Positions 51,046-59,612 of a DNA stretch of 64,000 nucleotides are shown here, piece after piece. The stretch spans positions 62,001 through 126,000 of the forward strand of contig NZ_JACIBC010000004.1 in assembly GCF_014195095.1 (NCBI RefSeq), in the 5' to 3' direction. This DNA is from Rhizobium sp. BK602 (GTDB taxonomy: Bacteria; Pseudomonadota; Alphaproteobacteria; Rhizobiales; Rhizobiaceae). The notes below the pieces were generated by a model that saw nothing but the letters and a program-made list of their open reading frames with translations, had not been told where the DNA came from and did not search any database. Position numbers and translations under genes: made by a program. How positions within the stretch are numbered: position 1 is the first letter of the stretch; every line of letters begins with the position of its first letter.

Positions 51046-51855
51046 TCAGAAATAAGGCGTGACAGGGACCGGATAGACCATGTCGATGCCGAACCACTGC
51101 TTGTAGGTCTGCTTCATGAAGCCGTTGGTCTGTAGCTGGTAAAGGGCGACATTGACCCAGGACTTCAGCGCCGTATTGCCTTGCGCAAGACCGATGCAAT
51201 CATAGTCGATCGAGGCCGACTTGTCCGTGATCACCCGTGTCTCCGTGCTGTAATTCTTCGTATAGGCGCCGAGATAGTCGACAACATCGACGATGGCATC
51301 GCCCCGGCCCTGTTCAAAAGCGCGCACGGCATCGGGATAGTTGTCGAACAGCGTCACCTGCGCCTTCGGCAAGCGCTCCTTCACGAAGTCGACAGGTGTC
51401 GTTCCGCGGACTTCGACGAGATGAACGTCGGCGGAGTTCAGATCGTCCATGGTCTGGTAAGGCTTGTCCTTGGCAACCAATGCGCTGATCGCCTCGGTCT
51501 GGATCGGCAGCGAGAAATCGATCACCTTGGCCCGGTCGGCGGTGCGGGTCAGCGCGCCGAGCACGATATCGGCCTTGCCGGTTGCCAGAAACGGTACGCG
51601 ATCCGCCGACGAGACCTGCACGAGCGAAACCTCCACCCCGAGCATCTCGCCGAGCTTCTTGGCGACATCGACGTCGAAACCCTCGATTTCGTTCTTGTCG
51701 TTAAAGTGGCCGAGCGGCGGCAGATTCGGATTGATGCCCACGACGATCTTCTTGGCCGAAAGGATTTCATCCAGGCTATGTGCATTGGCGGCAACCGCCG
51801 TGAGCGCGAGGCAGGCTGCGCCCGCAAGCATGCAAACCGTCTTTAAACTATTCAT
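51046..51855 (-). CDS. Amino-acid ABC transporter substrate-binding protein
   Basis: A 269-residue family-3 binding protein. A signal peptide (TVCMLAGAACLALTAVAANAHS) is followed by ILSAKKIVVGINPNLPPLGHFN, IEGFDVDVAKKLGEMLG and TRTADRAKVIDFS, the standard lobe motifs of polar amino-acid binders. The C-terminus LKSWVNVALYQLQTNGFMKQTYKQWFG is also typical. It is the first gene of its unit, divergent from the dehydrogenase genes across a 120-base gap with a GTATAC palindrome. Confidence 0.93.
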   Translation of the reverse strand: MNSLKTVCMLAGAACLALTAVAANAHSLDEILSAKKIVVGINPNLPPLGHFNDKNEIEGFDVDVAKKLGEMLGVEVSLVQVSSADRVPFLATGKADIVLGALTRTADRAKVIDFSLPIQTEAISALVAKDKPYQTMDDLNSADVHLVEVRGTTPVDFVKERLPKAQVTLFDNYPDAVRAFEQGRGDAIVDVVDYLGAYTKNYSTETRVITDKSASIDYDCIGLAQGNTALKSWVNVALYQLQTNGFMKQTYKQWFGIDMVYPVPVTPYF

Positions 51856-51934
51856 ATTGATCCCCTTTTTTTGCTTTGCCGTGGCCGGACCGGAGATTTT
51901 TCAGCATCCGAACCGTTGCACTAGCGTTCCCGAC

Positions 51935-51953
51935 GGTGTATCTATCGTATACC
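51935..51953. promoter_or_regulatory. GTATAC-type operator-like palindrome
   Basis: GGTGTATCTATCGTATACC is an imperfect palindrome in the gap between the divergent binding-protein start (51855) and dehydrogenase start (51976). It contains the GTATACC core also present in the 61.1-61.3 kb intergenic region. It is a candidate site for the GntR regulator encoded at 55785. Confidence 0.5.
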
Positions 51954-51975
51954 GTTCGTAGACGAAAGAAACACC

Positions 51976-52293
51976 GTGACAGGCGAAAGTCAACCCTTCG
52001 AATCGAGACGACCCAGTCTGCGGGAGCCGGATGTGAGGCATGGGACGCCCGTGCGCTTCACCTTCGACGGCAATTCCGTCGACGCCTATGCGGGAGAATC
52101 GGTGGCTGCCGCATTGCTGGCCGCCGGTTATCGAACGCTACGGGAAAGTCCGAACGAGCATGCGCCGCGCGGCGCCTTCTGCTGGATGGGTCTCTGTCAG
52201 GAATGCACGGTGGAAATAAACGGCGTCCGCAGGCCGGCCTGTCGCACGGAATGTGCGGATGGCCTTATCGTGCGAAAGGGAACGATCGCATGA
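51976..52293 (+). CDS. [2Fe-2S] ferredoxin-like subunit of an amine/imino-acid dehydrogenase (HcnA-like)
   Basis: A 105-residue protein starting at GTG. It resembles the small subunit of hydrogen-cyanide synthase (HcnA), opine oxidase and sarcosine-oxidase-alpha N-termini. The iron-sulphur cysteines are in FCWMGLCQECTVEINGVRRPACRT, after the VRFTFDGNSVDAYAGESVAAALLAAG ferredoxin-fold start. It overlaps the next gene by ATGA. Together with the two FAD subunits it makes a three-subunit dehydrogenase acting on a secondary amine or D-amino/imino acid. The ribosome binding site is weak. Confidence 0.85.
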   Translation: MTGESQPFESRRPSLREPDVRHGTPVRFTFDGNSVDAYAGESVAAALLAAGYRTLRESPNEHAPRGAFCWMGLCQECTVEINGVRRPACRTECADGLIVRKGTIA

Positions 52294-53717
52294 GCGGCAC
52301 CTGCGATGTCCTCGTCATCGGCGCCGGCCCGGCCGGCACTGAAGCGGCCCTGTCCGCAGCCAGTTGCGGCTTGCGCGTCGTGCTGGTCGACGAGGCCCCC
52401 TCGGCTGGAGGGCAGGTCTATCGCGCACCACCCAGCACCTTCGCCGGCTCGCCGGCCACCCCGGAAGGCCGCGCTGGGGATACGTTGCGTCGCCGGCTCG
52501 CGGAAAGCACGGTCGACGCCTATTTCGGTCACGTCGTCTGGTCGGTCTCGCCGGACTTGCGGGTGGATGCACTTTCCAAAGACGGCCCGGTGTCGTGGAG
52601 TGGCCGCAAGATCATTGTCGCGACCGGCGCGCAGGAACGGGTCGTGCCATTTCCCGGCTGGACGCTTCCCGGCATTGTCGGCCTCGCCGGCGCGACGATC
52701 CTTCTCAAGTCGCAACGCATGCTGCCGGGCCGCCGCACCCTGGTCGCGGGGCAAGGCCCGCTTCTTCTGGCGGTCGCCGCTGGAGTTTTGAAGGCGGGCG
52801 GTACGGTGGCGGGTGTCGTCGATCTCGCCTCCCGTGGCGAGTGGCTGGCAAGGAGCCCCGCATTTCTAACCCGCCCCGACCTTGCTGCTCGCGGTGCCGG
52901 ATGGCTGGCCCGCCTTTATAGTGCGCGCGTTCCCGTGTTCTATCGCCACGCCATCCGCCGCGCCGCGAAGCGAGATGAAAACGAAATCGAAGTGACAATC
53001 GGTCCCGTCGACCAGAGCGGTTGTTCGATCGCCGGCAAGGAGCGAACTTTCGTCGTCGATGCCGTCGCTGTCGGCAACGGCCTTGTCGCGTCCACCGACG
53101 TCACCAGGCTGCTGCGGGCGGACCATGCATTCGACGAGGCTCGCGGCGGTTGGATTCCACGCATAGACGCCGATTTTCGCACCAGCATCGCCGGCCTTTA
53201 TACGGTCGGTGACGGCACCGGGATCGCCGGAGCGGCCGCGGCGGCGCTGAACGGCCACCTTGCCGGCCTCGCTGTGGCCCGCGACCTCGGCGCCTTGACG
53301 AGCGAAGCCTATGAATCGCAATCCGCCCCCCTTCGCCAAAGGGCCAAACAGGCGCTCGCAATCGGCAGCGCCATGGCTGGGCTGATGGCCCTCAGGCCAG
53401 GACAAATCCAGAGTATTGCCGAAGATGCCGTCGTCTGCCGCTGCGAGGATGTCACGCGGCGAGACATCGATGCGGCCTTTGCCGACGGCGCACGCAGCGC
53501 GAACCAGCTCAAGGCCTGGACGCGCTGCGGCATGGGTCCGTGCCAGGGGCGCATCTGCGGCGACATCGCCAGCGCCCTCCTCGCCCAGGCGACAGGGCAG
53601 CATCCAAGATCAGGCATGTTCACCGGCCGGACGCCGTTTCGTCCGCTCCCGCTCGCCCAGCTTCTGGAGCCGGTCGATTATTCCGAGCTGAAGCTCCCAC
53701 CGCCCGCGCCGCTATGA
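52290..53717 (+). CDS. FAD-dependent dehydrogenase, large subunit (HcnB / opine oxidase A-like)
   Basis: A 475-residue pyridine-nucleotide-disulphide-type flavoprotein. An N-terminal GAGPAGTEAALSAAS FAD motif is followed by a second nucleotide-binding core and TVGDGTGIAGAAAA near residue 305. A C-terminal BFD-like [2Fe-2S] cluster motif is present: CRCEDVTRRD and then CGMGPCQGRICG. This is the architecture of HcnB, octopine/nopaline oxidase and D-hydroxyproline dehydrogenase large subunits. The start overlaps the upstream stop (ATGA), as does the end with the next gene. Confidence 0.92.
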   Translation: MSGTCDVLVIGAGPAGTEAALSAASCGLRVVLVDEAPSAGGQVYRAPPSTFAGSPATPEGRAGDTLRRRLAESTVDAYFGHVVWSVSPDLRVDALSKDGPVSWSGRKIIVATGAQERVVPFPGWTLPGIVGLAGATILLKSQRMLPGRRTLVAGQGPLLLAVAAGVLKAGGTVAGVVDLASRGEWLARSPAFLTRPDLAARGAGWLARLYSARVPVFYRHAIRRAAKRDENEIEVTIGPVDQSGCSIAGKERTFVVDAVAVGNGLVASTDVTRLLRADHAFDEARGGWIPRIDADFRTSIAGLYTVGDGTGIAGAAAAALNGHLAGLAVARDLGALTSEAYESQSAPLRQRAKQALAIGSAMAGLMALRPGQIQSIAEDAVVCRCEDVTRRDIDAAFADGARSANQLKAWTRCGMGPCQGRICGDIASALLAQATGQHPRSGMFTGRTPFRPLPLAQLLEPVDYSELKLPPPAPL

Positions 53718-54850
53718 TGTCAAAAAATCCTTCACAAGCATTCGATATCGCCGTGGTCGGCGCAGGCGCGATGGGGGCAACGGCGGCCCTTCACCTCGCA
53801 CGTTCCGGCATGCGCGTCGCCTTGATCGACCGCGGGGAGATTTGCCGCGAGGCCTCCGGCGTCAATGCCGGCACGCTGACGCTCCATATGACGCGCACCG
53901 CCCTGATCCCCTACGCCATGAAGGGACGCGAACTCTGGCTCGACGCGCCGAACTGGCTCGGCATGGATATCGGCGCTCGCTCGGCTCCAGGATTGTCACT
54001 CGCCTTCACGGCGGCGGAACGGGAGATGCTGGAGAAAAGAGCACAGGCGCGCGCCGCGATGGGCGCACCAATCCGGCTGATCACGCCCGCCGAGGCTCTC
54101 CGGATAGAACCGGGTCTCAATCCTTCCCTCATCGCCGCCGCCTATTGCGAACTCGACGGCCACGTTACGGCTTACATGACGGGCCGCGCCTATCGAAAGG
54201 CACTCGTCTCGGCAAACGTCACCATTCTCGAAAACGCCTCCGTCAGCGGAATAGAGCTGGACGGCGGCCGTTACATCATTCTGCACGAGGACGGTGCAAG
54301 AACCACGACCAAGCGGCTGGTTCTCGCCGGAGGCGTCTGGCTCGAGACGATGCTCGCCTGGCTCGGATTCCGCGTGCCGATCAAATGCCTGATCAATCAG
54401 CTCGTCGTCACCGAGCGCATGCGGCCGGTGATGCGGACCGTGGTCGGGATCGCCAACGGGCTGCTGTCGCTCAAGCAGTTCGAAAACGGCAGCGTGCTGA
54501 TCGGCGGCGGCTGGCAGGGCATCGGCGATCCGATCCGCGGCGGCGTCGAAACGATTCCGGAAAACCTCATCGGCAACGTCCAGCTCGCCCGTCATGCCAT
54601 ACCGGCCCTCGGCGACACCCGCATCTTGCGCATCTGGCTCGGCCTCGAATCCGAGACCGCCGATGCCATGCCAATCATCGGAGCGCTGCCCGGACTGGAC
54701 GAGGCCTATGTGATCGGCTGCGCCCATTCCGGCTATACCAGCGCCCCTTATATGGGACGGCTCCTCTCCGACCGGATTCTCGGGCGGGAGCCCGAAATGC
54801 CGCTCTTCGACCCCGCCCGACTGATCAAGAACCCGGAGGAAACAGCTTGA
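53714..54850 (+). CDS. FAD-dependent D-amino-acid/glycine oxidase-like subunit (HcnC-like)
   Basis: A 378-residue DAO-family flavoprotein. The FAD motif is VVGAGAMGATAALHLARSG, the second conserved stretch is CREASGVNAGTL and the C-terminal FAD contact is PIIGALPGLDEAYVIGCAHSGYTSAPYMG. It would carry the amine-oxidising active site of the three-subunit complex. It overlaps the gene before it by ATGA and the lyase gene after it by TTGA. The same trio occurs in hydroxyproline, opine and cyanide-forming glycine dehydrogenases, so the substrate class is an N-substituted or cyclic amino acid. Confidence 0.92.
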   Translation: MMSKNPSQAFDIAVVGAGAMGATAALHLARSGMRVALIDRGEICREASGVNAGTLTLHMTRTALIPYAMKGRELWLDAPNWLGMDIGARSAPGLSLAFTAAEREMLEKRAQARAAMGAPIRLITPAEALRIEPGLNPSLIAAAYCELDGHVTAYMTGRAYRKALVSANVTILENASVSGIELDGGRYIILHEDGARTTTKRLVLAGGVWLETMLAWLGFRVPIKCLINQLVVTERMRPVMRTVVGIANGLLSLKQFENGSVLIGGGWQGIGDPIRGGVETIPENLIGNVQLARHAIPALGDTRILRIWLGLESETADAMPIIGALPGLDEAYVIGCAHSGYTSAPYMGRLLSDRILGREPEMPLFDPARLIKNPEETA

Positions 54851-55788
54851 TACCCGCCATAGACCACCCCTTCCGCGGCATCTACGTGGCTACACTCACC
54901 CCATTTCGCGACGATGGCACCATCGACGAGGAGGCACTCGCCGATCACTTCCGCTCCGTGACGGCCGAACCGGGCATCGTCGGCGTTCTTTGCAATGGCC
55001 ATGCGGGCGAGAACATCCTGCTCACCCGCGAGGAACGCCGCCGGGTGACGGAAATCGCTGTCGAAGCGATCGGCCGCACTCATATCGTCGTCTGCGGGAT
55101 CCTGTGCGAGGCAACGGCGGAAGCCGTCTGCCATGCCGAAGACGCGGCCAATGCCGGCGCTGATTCCATTCTCGTCTTCCCGCCATTTTCCTGGGCGCTG
55201 TCGCAGGACGCCGAGATGGCCGTGACGCACCATCGCGCGATCGCCGAAGCCGTCGATACACCGATGATGCTCTATCAGGCTGGCGTCGCTTCCGCGCTTG
55301 CCTACCGGCCGGAGGTGCTCTCCAGGCTGGTCCTGCTGCCGACAGTCGTGGGGATCAAGGAGGGGAGCTGGGAGAGCAACGCCTATGATCGCAATCGCCG
55401 CCTCGTCAAAAGCACAGCGCCCCATGTAGAGGTCATGGCATCCGGGGATGAGCATCTGCTCTCTTGTTTTGCGATCGGCAGTGAAGGTAGTCTCGTGAGT
55501 CTGGCGGTGATCATGCCGGGAGAGATCGTGGCGCTGGATCGCGCAGTGCAAGGGGGGGATTTGGAACTGGCACGCGCCTTGAGCGAACGCATTCAACCGC
55601 TCGCGAACGCGATCTACGGCACACATCCCGTCGGCTGGGCCACGGCACGCCTGAAGGCCTGCATGGTTCTGCTTGGACATTGGCGCAACGGCAGTCCGCG
55701 CGCTCCCATAACCGATCTGCCATCCTCCGAAATCCTCCGGCTGCGGCATGCCCTTGCCGGGGCCGGATTGCTAGGCTCTGATGCATGA
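54847..55788 (+). CDS. DapA-family lyase/deaminase
   Basis: A 313-residue dihydrodipicolinate-synthase-family protein. The Schiff-base Lys171 lies in VVGIKEGSW and the catalytic Tyr in MLYQAG. The family's GxxGE motif appears as NGHAGENILL. It starts at TTG 54847, with GGAGGAAACAGC directly before it, and overlaps the oxidase stop by TTGA. DapA-type proteins include the pyrroline-hydroxycarboxylate deaminase of hydroxyproline breakdown, which sits beside a similar three-subunit dehydrogenase in rhizobia. That is suggestive, but the rest of that pathway is not seen here. Confidence 0.9.
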   Translation: MIPAIDHPFRGIYVATLTPFRDDGTIDEEALADHFRSVTAEPGIVGVLCNGHAGENILLTREERRRVTEIAVEAIGRTHIVVCGILCEATAEAVCHAEDAANAGADSILVFPPFSWALSQDAEMAVTHHRAIAEAVDTPMMLYQAGVASALAYRPEVLSRLVLLPTVVGIKEGSWESNAYDRNRRLVKSTAPHVEVMASGDEHLLSCFAIGSEGSLVSLAVIMPGEIVALDRAVQGGDLELARALSERIQPLANAIYGTHPVGWATARLKACMVLLGHWRNGSPRAPITDLPSSEILRLRHALAGAGLLGSDA

Positions 55789-56474
55789 ACGACGATAGCC
55801 TTTTGTCCGCCATCAACGGCGAAGCAAGCCTCAGCGAGCGCGCCTATGACGAGCTCAGCCGTCTCATCCTGACCCGCAAGCTGCCGGGCGGCAGCCTTGT
55901 GGTGGAGGGACGTCTCGCCCAACAGCTCGATGTTTCCCGCACCCCGATGCGCGAGGCAATCCTGCGGCTTGCGGCAGAGGGACTTCTCATCAAACAGGGC
56001 TCGCGCTCCTATGCGGTGCGCCGGGTGCAGCCGGTGGAGTTCTTCCAGGCGCTCAAGGTTCGCGAGCTGCTCGAAGGCGAGGCCGTGGAGCTCGCGATCG
56101 GCCGCGTCAAACCGGAAACGATCGAGGCGCTGCGCAGCGATATTCTCAGGCTGGGCGCACTGGAGGCACAGGCCGCCGAGCATTGGGACACGGACGACCG
56201 TCTTCACCTCCTTTTCCCGGAAGCACTCGGCAACGGCGTACTGGTGCGAATGGTTCGGCAGTTGCGCGTCATCACGCGCCTGTTCGAACTGACCAGCCCA
56301 TCGGGTCGCGTGGCGGCGGATGCCGCCGAGCACATCGCGATCTTGGACGCTTTCGCCAAGGGCGACGGCCGGCGGGCGCGCGCGGCGATGGTAACCCATC
56401 TACGCAATGTGGCATCTGAGATTTTGGATATTGTAAGCGGCCGGGACACGACACCGGCGCGTCGGAGACCATGA
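55785..56474 (+). CDS. GntR-family regulator, FCD subfamily
   Basis: A 229-residue regulator. The winged helix occupies about residues 15-80 (ERAYDELSRLILTRKLPGGSLVVEGRLAQQLDVSRTPMREAILRL), with the FCD domain after it. The FCD metal site is altered: where relatives have a D-xx-FH pattern, this has TDDRLHLLFPEAL. It is sandwiched with ATGA overlaps between the lyase and the hydantoinase, so it is co-expressed with its presumed targets. GTATAC-type palindromes in two nearby intergenic regions are candidate operators. Confidence 0.9.
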   Translation: MNDDSLLSAINGEASLSERAYDELSRLILTRKLPGGSLVVEGRLAQQLDVSRTPMREAILRLAAEGLLIKQGSRSYAVRRVQPVEFFQALKVRELLEGEAVELAIGRVKPETIEALRSDILRLGALEAQAAEHWDTDDRLHLLFPEALGNGVLVRMVRQLRVITRLFELTSPSGRVAADAAEHIAILDAFAKGDGRRARAAMVTHLRNVASEILDIVSGRDTTPARRRP

Positions 56475-57859
56475 ACATGAGTGAATTTGATCTGGTCGTT
56501 CGCGGCGGCACTGTTGTCACGGCATCGGACGTCTTCAAAGCCGATATCGGCATCATTGGCGGACGCATTGCGGCGCTCGGACTGGACCTCACGGGTCAAG
56601 ACGTCATCGAGGCGGAGGGCAAGCTGGTGCTGCCCGGCGGCGTTGACAGCCACTGTCATATCGAGCAACTGGAGGCCGATGGAAGCATCCACGAAGAGAC
56701 CTTCGAGACTGCCGGCATCTCCGCCATCGCCGGCGGCACGACGACCGTCATTCCCTTCTCGGCGCAGTTCAAAGGCGAGCCGATCTCGGCTCATCTCGAC
56801 GACTATCGGGCGCGCGCGGGGCGTTCGCCGATCGACTACGCCCTCCACCAGATCATTACGGACCCGACGGATTGCGTACTCGACAAGGAGATCCCGCAGC
56901 TGATCGAGGCAGGCATACGCAGTCTCAAGGTGTTCCTGACCTACGATCCGCTACACATCGACGACCGCCAGTTTCTGCGCGTTCTCGAGGCTGCAAAGCA
57001 GCTCGGTGCGACGGTATGCGTCCATTGCGAAAACTATGAAGCGATCCGCTGGCGCTCTGAGGCTCTCCTGGCTGAAGGGCGTATCGAACCAGCGTCTCAC
57101 GCACTCACCCGGCCGAAAGTCGTGGAGCGCGAAGCAACCTACCGGGCGATCGCGCTCGCTGAGCTCGTTGGCCAGCCGATCCACATCTTTCATGTCTCAT
57201 GCGGCGAAGTGGCGGAGGAAATCGCCCGAGCTCAGCGTCGCGGCGTCAAGGTAACCGCTGAAACCTGCCCGCAATATCTGGTCCTCACCGCCGCGGACAT
57301 GGATCGTCCCAATGGTGAAGGCGCCAAATTCATGTGCAGTCCAAGCCCGCGCGATGCCGGAGATGCCGAGGGCCTATGGGCAGCGATCCGCGCCGGCACG
57401 CTCGATGTGATCTCCTCTGACCATTGCGGCTACAGTTTTGCCGGCACGCGCGGCAAATGGATCAACGGACTGGGAGCCGACTTTACCCGGATCCCAAATG
57501 GCATTCCTGGACTGGCTGCCCGAATGGCGATCATCTTCAGCGAAGGCGTCGTCAAGGGCCGGATCGACCTCAACCACTTCGTGCGGCTGACGGCAACAAA
57601 CCCCGCAAAGCGTTTCGGCCTCTATCCGCGCAAAGGCACAATCGCGCCCGGGACAGATGCCGATCTCGTCATCTGGGATGCCGAGAAGCGGGTAACGCTG
57701 ACCAACAGCCTGATGCAGCACGCAATAGACTACACACCCTACGAGGGGTTCGATGTTACGGGCTGGCCCGTTGCGACCATCGCCCGCGGTCGCTTGGTGA
57801 TGACGGAGGGCAAGGTCGTCGCCACGCCGGGATCGGGCAGCTTCCTGAAGGCGTCTTGA
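56471..57859 (+). CDS. Dihydropyrimidinase / D-hydantoinase family amidohydrolase
   Basis: A 462-residue cyclic amidohydrolase. The metal motif is GVDSHCHIE (Cys between the two His, where most hydantoinases have Thr or Pro-His-Thr-His), the carboxylated Lys lies in SLKVFLTY, and further ligands are in CVHCEN, IFHVSC and SSDHCGYS. The length is normal. Hydrolyses a cyclic ureide or amide to an N-carbamoyl compound. Starts with ATGA overlap after the GntR gene. No carbamoylase is visible nearby, so the ring substrate or the next step differs from the standard hydantoin route. Confidence 0.92.
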   Translation: MNMSEFDLVVRGGTVVTASDVFKADIGIIGGRIAALGLDLTGQDVIEAEGKLVLPGGVDSHCHIEQLEADGSIHEETFETAGISAIAGGTTTVIPFSAQFKGEPISAHLDDYRARAGRSPIDYALHQIITDPTDCVLDKEIPQLIEAGIRSLKVFLTYDPLHIDDRQFLRVLEAAKQLGATVCVHCENYEAIRWRSEALLAEGRIEPASHALTRPKVVEREATYRAIALAELVGQPIHIFHVSCGEVAEEIARAQRRGVKVTAETCPQYLVLTAADMDRPNGEGAKFMCSPSPRDAGDAEGLWAAIRAGTLDVISSDHCGYSFAGTRGKWINGLGADFTRIPNGIPGLAARMAIIFSEGVVKGRIDLNHFVRLTATNPAKRFGLYPRKGTIAPGTDADLVIWDAEKRVTLTNSLMQHAIDYTPYEGFDVTGWPVATIARGRLVMTEGKVVATPGSGSFLKAS

Positions 57860-57948
57860 TCATCCCCCCAACACGATGCCTCGCACTTTGCGACGACGGC
57901 GCATGAGACGGACGATCTCCGTCGCCAGCCCGAACAGCGGCCGGAAAT

Positions 57949-57978
57949 GGGGTTCCGATCGACGTCGACCGGAACCCC
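57949..57978. terminator. Near-perfect 30-bp palindrome between convergent genes
   Basis: Arms GGGGTTCCG (57949-57957) and CGGAACCCC (57970-57978) enclose TCGACGTCGA, itself a palindrome; only one base pair of the 30-base palindrome mismatches. It lies between the hydantoinase stop (57859) and the convergent binding-protein stop (58069). No T run follows, so termination would rest on stem strength. It could instead be a protein site. Confidence 0.5.
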
Positions 57979-58068
57979 GTAAATTTGCGATCCCGCAAAG
58001 ACGAGACCGGATTTGCCGCAACCTTGTCCGCCGTCAAACTCGACGGGCAAGGCATCCCTATGCGGCAG

Positions 58069-58866
58069 CTATTCGACCGATTTGATCGGATCCTTGGGCG
58101 CCGGATCGAAGCCAACCAGATCGGTGGTCAGCTTTGCGTAGGTACCGTCGGCCACCATGTCAGTGAGAGCCTTGTTGATCGCCTTCACCAGCTCCGGCTT
58201 GCCTTTCTTGATAGCGAAACCCTTCTGGATATGGCTGACATAATCATCCGTCATCTCCAGCGGCATGTGTGAGTTCTTGATCGCATAGGCTCCAGCGATC
58301 GAGTCGGTAATCGTCGCATCGATATTTCCGTTGACGAGATCCTGCATGGCGTCGGCCTCAGCCTTATAGCCCTTGACGACGGCTCCCTTTTCCTCGGCTA
58401 TCTTGGCAAAGGTGGACGAGACGAGCGCGCCGACCGTCTTGCCTTTCAGATCGGCAGCGCTCTTGATCGGGGATCCTTTCGAAACGATGATGCGGCCACC
58501 CGATTCCAGCCAGCCGTTTGCGAAGGTAACCTTCTTCTGACGCTCGGCCGTGATATCCATGGATGCGCTGATGATGTCATACTGATCGGCCTGCAGGCCA
58601 ACGAGGAGCGAATCCCATTTGATGAGGATAGGCGTGTAGGTAAGCCCCAAACGCTTGGCCACTTCCTTCATCACGCGGATTTCCAAGCCGTCCAGCGAGC
58701 CGTCAGGAGCGCGCATGCTAAAAGGCGCAAATGTGCCTTCGGTCGCGACCTGCAGCTTGCCGGGTTCCAGGAGCTCCAGGCCAGTTGCCGACGCCGGCAT
58801 CTTACCAAAGACGGCGGCCGCAAGCATGGTGGCGGCGAATGCAAACAGTTTGAATTTCATATCCAT
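58069..58866 (-). CDS. Amino-acid ABC transporter substrate-binding protein
   Basis: A 265-residue family-3 binding protein with a signal peptide (FKLFAFAATMLAAAVFGKMPASA). Lobe motifs are LQVATEGTFAPFSMRAPDG, LDGLEIRVMKEVAKRLG and YDIISASMDITAERQKKVTF. It is clearly distinct from the binding proteins at 27542 and 51046. It is transcribed downstream of permease, ATPase and DUF1989 genes on the minus strand, an unusual order with the binding protein last. Confidence 0.93.
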   Translation of the reverse strand: MDMKFKLFAFAATMLAAAVFGKMPASATGLELLEPGKLQVATEGTFAPFSMRAPDGSLDGLEIRVMKEVAKRLGLTYTPILIKWDSLLVGLQADQYDIISASMDITAERQKKVTFANGWLESGGRIIVSKGSPIKSAADLKGKTVGALVSSTFAKIAEEKGAVVKGYKAEADAMQDLVNGNIDATITDSIAGAYAIKNSHMPLEMTDDYVSHIQKGFAIKKGKPELVKAINKALTDMVADGTYAKLTTDLVGFDPAPKDPIKSVE

Positions 58867-58952
58867 TGTTCCCTTTTATTGATCTAGTTGAGGTATCGTC
58901 TTCGCCTCGCGGCGCATAAATCGTCCCGGTGCGATGGCCCAGACCATTGCCT

Positions 58953-59612
58953 TTAGGTCTGGGCCGCATAATGCCGCTCCAGCCAACCTGAAAGCTGGGT
59001 GAGAATGGTGGTCAGGACGAGATAGATGATCGCAACCGTGATGTAGAATTCGAACGGGCGGAACGTCGCGGCAATCAGCGTCTGTGCATAGAGAGTGAGT
59101 TCCACGACCGTAATTGTCGACAGCAGCGACGTATTCTTCAGCGTCGAAATCGCCTCGTTGGTGATGGATGGCAGGATGATGCGAAAGACCTGCGGCAGAA
59201 TGATGCTGCGCATGGTCTCTACAGGGCTGAAGCCGAGCGCGAGCGCTGACTCTGTCTGGCCGCGCGGAATGGCCGAAAGACCGCCACGAATGATCTCCGC
59301 GACATAAGCGCCACTGTTGATCCCCAACGACAGGACGCCGGCGACAAAGGGAGAAAGCTTGATGCCAAATGCCGGCAATCCGAAATAAATGATGAAAACT
59401 TGGATCAGGGTCGGCGTTCCGCGGACGAACCAGACATAGAAAGCCGATCCCATGCGCGCGGCGCGCCATTTCGATCCGTTCGCCAAGGCTGCCGCGAGAC
59501 CGCAGATCCAGCTGAAGACGATCGTTGCCACCGTCAGCCAGAGCACCGTCCAAGCAGCCTCGACAAAGCCCGGCCCATAAAGCTTGATCTCTTCGAAAAA
59601 TGCTTCGTTCAT
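58953..59612 (-). CDS. Amino-acid ABC transporter permease
   Basis: A 219-residue HisM/GlnP-type permease. WFVRGTPTLIQVFIIYFGLPAFG and the EAA loop AEIIRGGLSAIPRGQTESALALGF are diagnostic. It is the only permease of this transporter, so a homodimer is likely. Its start overlaps the ATPase stop by ATGA. It begins MNEAFFEEIKLYGPGFVEAAW, a short cytosolic lead before the first helix. Confidence 0.93.
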   Translation of the reverse strand: MNEAFFEEIKLYGPGFVEAAWTVLWLTVATIVFSWICGLAAALANGSKWRAARMGSAFYVWFVRGTPTLIQVFIIYFGLPAFGIKLSPFVAGVLSLGINSGAYVAEIIRGGLSAIPRGQTESALALGFSPVETMRSIILPQVFRIILPSITNEAISTLKNTSLLSTITVVELTLYAQTLIAATFRPFEFYITVAIIYLVLTTILTQLSGWLERHYAAQT

